Assembly: GCA_950295325.1 (NCBI GenBank)
Contig: CATNTY010000035.1
Coordinates: forward strand, 1 to 25,458
Length of the DNA stretch: 25,458 nt
Direction: 5' to 3'
Origin: Polytrichum commune
Taxonomy: Eukaryota; Streptophyta; Polytrichopsida; Polytrichales; Polytrichaceae
Within the stretch, counting starts at the first letter, position 1. Each line of letters opens with the position of its first letter. The position numbers and the translations under genes were made by a program. The notes below the pieces were generated by a model. That model searched no databases. It was given only the letters and a program-made list of their open reading frames with translations, and had not been told where the DNA came from. Shown here piece after piece: positions 18,790 to 25,458 of the stretch.

Positions 18790-21700
18790 TCACACATTAT
18801 ACAACTTACACCGACCCCCGTTAGTTCGCGTAGGGAAATATGTGCCATCAAGTGTAGCCAATTGAACCGAATTATTGTCATACACATTCGTGACCCAAAA
18901 AGGGCCCAACCACAAGGCGTGAGACTTACCTGGGAACTCCAGTTTCCTCGCATCTTGGAGCATTACCGACGTCCCGGGTTGCAAAGTTCTTACCTTGTGT
19001 CGTTTGTTGAAGACGGCCTTGCGCCTCCGTTTCATCGCCTCGAGATGTTGCACACTAGCTCGTCGTCGCTCGCTAAGACTCTCTAACATTAGCAACCTAT
19101 CTGATAGTGACTCGGCTACCGTAAGTCGTGAATCAACTGCAATTCGCAAAGAGGGGATCTCCAACTCAATCGAGAGCATTGCTTCAATCCCGTATACAAG
19201 GGCAAACGGCGTTTGGTTGGTTGGGCCTTTATACCAATCGTTTGGCACCGAAGGATATGACGCGAAATCATGGCCTACCTGAATTCCGGTAGAGGTGTTC
19301 TTGAAATGCAAGGATGGAATAATATCTTCTTCGAGCACGACGTCCTCTAGGCCTATAGGTTGCGTGCCATCAATCTCAAAGGAATAAATTGACTCAAGCG
19401 GTAGGACATCGGCTATGAGCGCGAATCCGGTGTGTCCACGTGACGTGTCCTCGGTGGCGGTGATCGCATATACCTGGGTGTGGTTGGGAATTTCTTCCGG
19501 GTTGAGTTCCATCCATGCTGTGAACTCACCTGTGTCCTCCCAGCCATAGAGGCCAGGACCCATGTCCTTTACTGGGCCTAGATGGGTCTTAGTGCCCAAT
19601 GTTTGGTTGGCTAAGTCTACCGAAACTATGTTGGGTTCTGGCTTCGACTTGGGTAGGTCGGATTCCGTGAATTCTGTCGAAGGCTTACGGAGTGCAATTC
19701 TTGTCGTTGTTCTGTTGTGAGGGGGCCCAAATGTTATTTGGGAGGTACCCGTAGACCACTCGGTTGTGGCATTTGCTCTCCGAAGCCAGTCTCTACCTAA
19801 AAGTATCGGATAACTTTTGGATGTTACAGGGAGCCTCAAAACTTGAAACGTGATCGTATAGACTTCTCCCCCGACTTTCATCAAGCAATCCTTTACCTGT
19901 CCAAGGGGGGTGACTTGTCTTTGGTCCGCGACATTGATAACAAAGGGTGAAGGGCCAGTGAGCTCGAGGCCAAGTTTTTCCAACGTTGAGAGTGGCATAA
20001 TATTGATCCCACTACCCCCATCAACCAGGGTGTGCGGGATTATTTTGTCCATAATCTCAACCTCCACCTCGATTGGTCCTTCGTCCCCTAGGGGGGTTCT
20101 TCGGACCTCAACTGCCATCGTTGGGATTTTAGCCTTCCTAACCTGGGTGGCTCCTTCCTTGAATTCCTTTCTTAAGGCGGGAGCTACTTGAATTAGTTGT
20201 GCCAAAGAAATGTTGGCTCGTAGGCTACAAAGGTCTGACCAAAGGTCGTAGTCCTCGGCCAGGTTAAAGGCGCGACTAGGCCGGGGTTTCGGTGGGAAGT
20301 TAGCGGGCAGGCCATTGCCCCATGTGTCTCGTCTATCCACAAATCGGAAGAGGTCTTCCTCTTCCTCCAGTAATGGTTCCTCTACCGGTTCGTCATCAGG
20401 GTTAGGCTCTAGGGAAGTTGTGGGAACCTTAGCCTTAAGGGCTGCGTTCTGCAAGAACTCTGGAAGTTCTGCGAATTTTGGTGACTTTTCAGACTCATTC
20501 GACTTCTCGGAACCTTCACCCATCACGGTTTGTGCCCTCTTCTGAGCCCTAGTGACCACTGCCACGTCTATTTTCTGCTTTAGTTTTTTAGGGGGAACCA
20601 GGATAGCCCGTAAAGAAGAATCGGCTAGCTCGTGAGAGATGAAGTTGCTATGACTATCATTTGGGATAGGAAGGAATGGAGCTGAACAACTTGTGCTCGC
20701 CCTATTGTTATCAATGAACCTCGCGTCTTGGGTTTGTGCATGACCAAGGTTAAGGGGACCTTGGGATGTTGGAGGCCCATTCATGTTTTGCGCCCATTGT
20801 TGGTTAGTATCCTGTCCACTCCCCATAAGATGTTGAGGAGGGTTGTCGGTATACTGACCGTTAAGACCATAAGCCTGACCTTGGTTCATTTGGTACCCAT
20901 AGAATGGGTTGCCTTCATTAGGGGAGTTATTGAAGGTATTACCTTGTTGTGCAACTTGGGGTCCATTGTTGAACCTATTTGGTTGGTTCCGGCCCATCTG
21001 AGGGACATACTGTTGGCTTACCATTCCTACCAAGTTCGAGTCGGCTTGCCTACCACCGGCTGGGGGGTTTTGAGGGTACAAATTTTGTGGACCTTGATAG
21101 TTGTTCCCCCTATTACCTTGGTTTTGGTGGTTGGGTGGACCGTAGTTTTGTTGGCCATTGCTTTGTGGGTTACCTTGGTGATAATTAACCGACATTCCTC
21201 CTTGGTTCTGTTGATTCCTATCATAGAAGAATGCCGGAAGTTGTTGATTCAGCTGAGAGTAATGGGAGGGTCGCTCCGCGAGAATCCTACGACAATTATC
21301 GACCGGGTGATTACCCCCACAATGGTTGCAGACCACCCCCGTCTCGATCCAACACTTACCTGGCCCCAAAATGTGAACCTTGCCGCAAGTGGGACAAACT
21401 CCTTTACCGTTGTTCCGGGCTTGAGTCTGGGAGTGGCCTTGTTGTGGACGGGGGGGTGGGGCTACTAGGTTACCTGTGAACCTAGGCTCCGTGCAAAATT
21501 GATTACTGTGGCCAGGTTTGTTGCAATTACGACACCAAATGTTGGTGCCATAATTACCTGCCTCCGAGGCCGGCGGAACTGGTTGTGCTAAGGGCCTAGA
21601 CGTGATTGCCATTGTTAGCTGCTCTGTGAGGGTCTTGAGCGACTGCATGACATCGCTCCTCAACTCGTCGTTGGCCTTCTTAACTCTAAGTTCTAGCTCC

Positions 21701-22695
21701 TCGATCGTGGTGTGGCTCGGAGGGCTAGGGAGTGCTAAGAGCTCAGGGGGTGGCCTCGTAGCCAAAGGAACCGGGGCCGCTCGGTGGACTGCGTATGCAT
21801 CCGGTCGGGATGGCTCCAGCTGAGGAGGCTTACTCTGCTCGGGAGGAATGTAGGTTGTGGGTAGGAAGGCTGGCACAGGTGCAATAGTGCAATTCCACAT
21901 CCGCTCATTTTGTTTGTCTACACCTTCGATCCTCCTAGCCTCGGCTTTAGCTTCTTCCAAATCCTGAGGGTTGGAGTTAAGAATTTCTCGGATTGTACCT
22001 TGTTTGTTGAACCCTTGTATGAAGTAGAATTTAATCGTGTCATTTGTGAGAAGGGTTCCTACATAACGAGTTACCACCGTCTCGAACCGTCGGATGTATG
22101 ATGTAATACCCTCGGATGGGCCTTGCCGCATGTTCGTTAACGCCACGAGTGCGCTTTGTTGGCCCATTTCCGGTCTAAATTGTCTAAGGAATGCCGTCTG
22201 CAATGCTCGCCAGTCCCTAAATGTCCCCTCATCGTGGGATCGGTACCACTCATACGCTATACCCTCTAGCGTAGTAGAAAACCAAACGAGTTTGTACGTG
22301 TCTTCGGCTATCACGTTGGCCAACATTACCTCAATATATCGTTCAATGTGGGTTGAAGGATCCTCATGCGGGAGGCCACCGAACTTCGGAAAATAACTCG
22401 GCATCGCCCTTGGCGCTAATGCTTGTGGCATTACAATGGGAGGCCCTCTAGGAGCCATCATTGCATCCAAAGGATTCGCCATGAGTTGGGGTCGTGCCAC
22501 CCTAACCGGACTTTGTGGGGTGGGGGATTTCTCCCTCTCGCGCTCGGACTCTGGACCTAGACCTTGATATTTATTTTCCTTAGTCTTTCCGGGTTTTGGT
22601 GGTTCGTTCTTCGACCTCTTACCTGGTGTTGCCTCCGATGCAGATGCGGTTGTTGTTGTTGGAATGTCGTACGATCGTCCCCTAGTACTAACCAT
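18790..22695 (-). CDS. Gag-protease-integrase-tail fusion polyprotein, lacks RT/RNase H/IN core
   Basis: The frame encodes 1301 residues without a stop. I chose the ATG at 22695 (MVSTRGRS) because it has G at -3 and +4 and begins like plant gypsy Gags; the frame is also open to an ATG at 22806 in a poor context. Residues about 100-255 are a retrotransposon Gag domain (YFPKFGG, EWYRSH, LRQFRPE, SYIRRFETV). A coiled-coil-like helix follows near 330-365. A CCHC zinc knuckle lies at C388-C391-H396-C401, with Cys/His clusters at 434-448 and 456-468. Residues 475-650 are rich in Gln, Asn and Gly. The protease (about 860-990) has LVDGGSG with catalytic D892 and ILLGRDWL at 964-971; DGG replaces the usual DTG/DSG. 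An acidic linker runs to about 1150. From TPFALVYGIEAMLS (1162) to the end is the integrase C-terminal region, with LGPFWVTNVY. Everything between protease and this tail is missing. Gag and protease could form particles; reverse transcription and integration would need a partner. Confidence 0.88.
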   Translation of the reverse strand: MVSTRGRSYDIPTTTTASASEATPGKRSKNEPPKPGKTKENKYQGLGPESEREREKSPTPQSPVRVARPQLMANPLDAMMAPRGPPIVMPQALAPRAMPSYFPKFGGLPHEDPSTHIERYIEVMLANVIAEDTYKLVWFSTTLEGIAYEWYRSHDEGTFRDWRALQTAFLRQFRPEMGQQSALVALTNMRQGPSEGITSYIRRFETVVTRYVGTLLTNDTIKFYFIQGFNKQGTIREILNSNPQDLEEAKAEARRIEGVDKQNERMWNCTIAPVPAFLPTTYIPPEQSKPPQLEPSRPDAYAVHRAAPVPLATRPPPELLALPSPPSHTTIEELELRVKKANDELRSDVMQSLKTLTEQLTMAITSRPLAQPVPPASEAGNYGTNIWCRNCNKPGHSNQFCTEPRFTGNLVAPPPRPQQGHSQTQARNNGKGVCPTCGKVHILGPGKCWIETGVVCNHCGGNHPVDNCRRILAERPSHYSQLNQQLPAFFYDRNQQNQGGMSVNYHQGNPQSNGQQNYGPPNHQNQGNRGNNYQGPQNLYPQNPPAGGRQADSNLVGMVSQQYVPQMGRNQPNRFNNGPQVAQQGNTFNNSPNEGNPFYGYQMNQGQAYGLNGQYTDNPPQHLMGSGQDTNQQWAQNMNGPPTSQGPLNLGHAQTQDARFIDNNRASTSCSAPFLPIPNDSHSNFISHELADSSLRAILVPPKKLKQKIDVAVVTRAQKRAQTVMGEGSEKSNESEKSPKFAELPEFLQNAALKAKVPTTSLEPNPDDEPVEEPLLEEEEDLFRFVDRRDTWGNGLPANFPPKPRPSRAFNLAEDYDLWSDLCSLRANISLAQLIQVAPALRKEFKEGATQVRKAKIPTMAVEVRRTPLGDEGPIEVEVEIMDKIIPHTLVDGGSGINIMPLSTLEKLGLELTGPSPFVINVADQRQVTPLGQVKDCLMKVGGEVYTITFQVLRLPVTSKSYPILLGRDWLRRANATTEWSTGTSQITFGPPHNRTTTRIALRKPSTEFTESDLPKSKPEPNIVSVDLANQTLGTKTHLGPVKDMGPGLYGWEDTGEFTAWMELNPEEIPNHTQVYAITATEDTSRGHTGFALIADVLPLESIYSFEIDGTQPIGLEDVVLEEDIIPSLHFKNTSTGIQVGHDFASYPSVPNDWYKGPTNQTPFALVYGIEAMLSIELEIPSLRIAVDSRLTVAESLSDRLLMLESLSERRRASVQHLEAMKRRRKAVFNKRHKVRTLQPGTSVMLQDARKLEFPGKSHALWLGPFWVTNVYDNNSVQLATLDGTYFPTRTNGGRCKLYNV

Positions 22696-22802
22696 AGCAC
22701 ATGTGGCCCATGACGTATGACTAACTTCTATTGGACTAAACTCTTCTTCTCTTAGTCTAAACGTATAAATATTCAAAGAAATATCATTCGAGCATGGCAG
22801 GG

Positions 22803-22825
22803 GCATCCGCCTTCCCGGCGGACGC
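22803..22825 (-). other. Hairpin overlapping the primer binding site
   Basis: On the element RNA GCGUCCGCC (22825-22817) pairs with GGCGGAUGC (22811-22803) over 9 bp including one G-U, closing a GGGAA loop. The stem contains most of the PBS, so the free site would be hidden until unwound. Confidence 0.6.
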
Positions 22826-22829
22826 ACCA
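22813..22829 (-). other. Primer binding site, tRNA-Gly type
   Basis: Four bases inside the LTR end, the minus strand reads TGGTGCGTCCGCCGGGA. From memory, the 3' end of plant tRNA-Gly(UCC) predicts TGGTGCGTCTGCCGGGA, a match at 16 of 17 positions including TGG for the CCA tail. Position and match make a tRNA-Gly primer likely, in place of the common tRNA-Met. Confidence 0.65.
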
Positions 22830-22833
22830 ATTA

Positions 22834-25458
22834 TGTGGTACTTTTGGGCCACCCCCTTTCGAGGGAGCCTAAAAGTATCACACAAGCCCTTCGGTGAAGG
22901 TGGCCTGCATTTGCAGGCGCCCAAGCCGAACCCGGATGATAGGTGTATAACGTGAGTAGTTAGATTTTTAAGGGAGATTAAATATGCGTCGTAGTACCTC
23001 CGGAGGTTAGGCCTTAGTTTTTTACTAGTGTGGCTTTAAACTCCACTAACCAATTTCATATCTAGTTCTAACCTTAACCTACAACCTATTCTACGCGCAG
23101 ACGCACCAGCCTTGAAACCAAGGCAATCCTAATTTGTGAATTGGGATGGTTCTGATACACCCAACCGGGTGTGACTCATACCACCCTAACTCAACGAACG
23201 GAATAACGACAATTTGATGGACCATTCAATTCTTCCTATTTCTTTATTTAGTTCTATTTAGTTTTCTAAGCGGGGGAACTTGGCCTAAGTCCCACCCTTC
23301 ACACAAATTCCTTCTTAATTACTTACTTTTGTTTGCACGTCCTAACTTACTACATTAATATATTAGGCATCACCCCTTACCTCGGGTCTCTTGCCAACAA
23401 GGGTTTACGATTTATTTTGTATGTTTTGATTGTTAAATGTGTTTACACTGGATAGACCACGAAATGCAACTCAATGGGACCAGGGTGACGGGCGACCTGT
23501 AGGTTCAACCTGTTGCGCAATCTTCATAAATTGGGGCCATTACTCCCAATCTATGGGGCCAACAACATAATAGTGGATTCGCGGGTCATTAACCCCACCT
23601 TTCCACCAACAACATTCAGAGTGGTCGTGTCGGTGATTAATCCGACTTACCACACACGAAACTTGCTAATAAATGAAGCTACTACCACAAAACATACCAA
23701 GGGCCCCGAAAACAATGGAATTGGGTACTCCCTTGGCGGTCAAGTGGTCAAGCCACTTGACCTTACGAGATAGGTGAGTGGGTTTAGAGATGCGTACCTT
23801 AGCCGTGCTCCCTCCGATCCTAAATGGAAGGCTTAAGGTTAGTTAATTTACCTCAATTTTCCTCGGTTGATTTGGGCTTGATGTAGGCCGAGCCGCTACC
23901 TCCTTCCTTGCTCCACTTTCCGAGCGTCGACCTTGCCTCCTTCTTTGTAACTAGTTTGGTAGTAAGCGTACCTTAGTTAACAATTAAAATATAAAGTGTT
24001 ATTCTGCCCTGTAATTTAATCCTAAGCATAATATTTATACTTAGTGCACCAAATTATCTTTCCAATGATCTAAAAATCACTCTAATCGGATAAGAAATGC
24101 AAAAGTTATGAGGGTTGGAAGTGTGAGGTCGATTCAACCGACCCTTCCAACCCACCTATCTACCTTCTAACTTCAAAAATTCATAGCACATTCCTTACTA
24201 CTTGGATCTAGGCTTTCCTTATACCATTGGAAAGCTATGAACAAGCTCTAACTAGAAAAATTATGACATCAGCAGGTTAAGGTAATAGAAATTCAGCGGA
24301 CTCCTTGTAACACAGCAGTCAATCAAGAAGGCTTAAACTATGTATCTCGCCTTCAACAATTCATATCTAATTCAAATCTTAGTCAAATCAAACGTTCTAT
24401 ATGACCCTGGAGAGATATTAAAAAGATGTATTTGATAAAAATATGTGATTAGAAAGGTAAGCCGAAGTGAACCCAGCAGGTCCTCTGTAATGCAGCAGTC
24501 AACCAAAAGTTCTCAAACTATGTGTCCCATCTTGCACAATTCATATCTAATTCAAATCATGCTCAAATCAAATGTTCTAAGCCATTTTGGAAAGCTACAC
24601 AAAAGTTCTACTTGGGAAAAATATAATTTTTTGGAATTAAAATTCCTATTGGGCTCGCAGGTCTGATCCAGCAGCCGCTACCCACAAGACCACCCAGTTT
24701 TTCTACTCCATCTTTGAAAATCCATAACTAATTGTCATCTCAACCAAATCACAAATGGGAAACGGCTATGGATAGCTATATGAAATCTCTCTAAGAGAAA
24801 AATGATAAGTATCTTGTTCTAGCTTTTGAACTAAGCCTTCAGGGCATTGGCAGATGAGGTCTATAATGCCTCTACTCAAAACTCTACCATCCAACCTACC
24901 TCTACAAAAGAAGGAATAATTTTGTTGGTGTGTTAATAAACACACAACCTAACTAGGAGAGAGAGAGTAGAGGAGGTTCTCAAGCCTTTCTTTTAGACCA
25001 TTGAGAATACATGCTAAAGGATTTTTTCCTAACTACATTGAAGCAGGGCTTCGCCCAAAAACTAGAGAAAGAGAGAGAGCTACAAGGTGGAAGGAGGGGT
25101 TTTTAAACCCTCTCACAAAAGGGTTGGACCCCTCCTCCACCGGATCCATTTTTCAAACCCTTTCCCGAAATTTTGGCTCGGGGGTTTTCCCGGTTGAGGT
25201 TGCCACCCTCTCGCCGAGGTGGCTCCGACAAAAAACCTTTAGAAATCTTTCTAATTTTTCCGCCATCGAGTTGGCAAGGGGGCAAGTGGGCAAGTATCCC
25301 CCTTGTTTTTTTTTTTTTTTTTGTCTTCAAAATTCTTCACGCCGATTTTATCTTCTTACGTAAAACACCTCCAATAGTCTTGTGTGCCTCACACTAACTA
25401 ATAAACTAACACTTGCTTAGCTAGCATCTACTAACATTTGCTTAATAACTAGCATCTA
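22834..25458 (-). repeat. Right (5') LTR, uninterrupted, truncated by window end
   Basis: It starts at TGTGG next to the PBS and matches the left LTR throughout, without the nested insertion: TTTGCAGGCGCCCAAGCC (22910-22927) is the empty site. About 455 bp, matching 18039-18493, should follow outside the window. As the 5' LTR it should supply the promoter. Confidence 0.9.

Larger units (their letters stand above)
13527..25458 (-). mobile_element. Young non-autonomous Ty3/gypsy-type LTR retrotransposon, cut by window end
   Basis: Two near-identical direct repeats flank a 4,340-bp internal region (18494-22833). On the minus strand the order is right LTR, PBS (tRNA-Gly type), one long ORF, polypurine tract, left LTR. 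LTR termini are TGTGG...CCACA. Removing the nested insertion gives LTRs of about 3,080 bp and an element of about 10.5 kb, so the right LTR should end about 455 bp beyond the window. The ORF has Gag, protease and the integrase tail only; without reverse transcriptase, RNase H and the integrase core it must rely on an autonomous relative. Gypsy assignment rests on Gag and integrase-tail sequence. The near-identity of the LTRs implies very recent insertion. Confidence 0.88.

Noticed and set aside
20728-21468. 246-codon open frame on the + strand
   Set aside because: It lies antisense to the Gln/Asn-rich part of Gag. That repetitive codon use keeps the opposite strand open, and the translation has no family features.
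15495-25458. Assembly artefact as cause of the long direct repeat
   Set aside because: The copies differ by one base, one carries a flanked insertion, and the LTR ends, PBS and polypurine tract are all exactly placed. A true LTR pair explains this better.
1-25458. CRISPR array, tRNA, rRNA or organellar DNA
   Set aside because: There is no short-repeat and spacer pattern, no cloverleaf or rRNA sequence that I recognise, and the content is nuclear-type retrotransposons with spliceosomal introns.

Overview
The window looks like nuclear DNA of a land plant in a repeat-rich, gene-poor region. It shows GT-AG introns with plant-like splice sites, plant-type Ty3/gypsy Gag, protease and integrase sequence, and TG...CA LTRs with 5-bp target duplications. 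The fragment of an R2-like LINE with a restriction-like endonuclease would be unusual for a flowering plant, so a bryophyte, lycophyte, fern or gymnosperm seems more likely. This is an inference; I cannot name the species. I find no intact host gene.

Left part (1-13,526): a graveyard of old pieces. Two broken multi-exon genes converge: one on + (about 212-1538, three frameshifts) and one on - (1913-2652, two in-frame stops). About 4 kb of AT- or purine-rich sequence without recognisable genes follows, then a weak LTR candidate (6749-7812). Next comes a diverged relative (about 7863-9852) of the long LTR found on the right side of the window, including its own array of four 178-bp tandem repeats. 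Directly beside it lies a five-exon gene for a SAM-dependent methyltransferase of permuted, DNA-methylase-like type (9874-11598). All its splice junctions keep frame, but two in-frame stops interrupt it. The 3' end of an R2-like LINE (12137-12845 plus a 3' tail to about 13145) completes this part.

Right part (13,527-end): one very young LTR retrotransposon on the minus strand. Its LTRs are about 3.08 kb (TGTGG...CCACA). The left LTR is complete and the right one is cut by the window end. I saw one difference between the two over about 2.6 kb. The 4,340-bp internal region has a PBS matching tRNA-Gly, a polypurine tract and a single 1301-codon open reading frame. That frame joins Gag and protease directly to the C-terminal tail of integrase; reverse transcriptase, RNase H and the integrase core are absent. 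The element is therefore non-autonomous but keeps a long uninterrupted frame. Its left LTR carries a later insertion (13613-15494, TGTGAG...CTCACA, 5-bp duplication AGGCG), best read as a solo LTR. The right LTR provides the exact empty site.

The most interesting items are the Gag-protease-integrase-tail element, the nested insertion with its internal empty-site control, the ~180-bp tandem arrays conserved between two related LTRs, and the spliced methyltransferase remnant.
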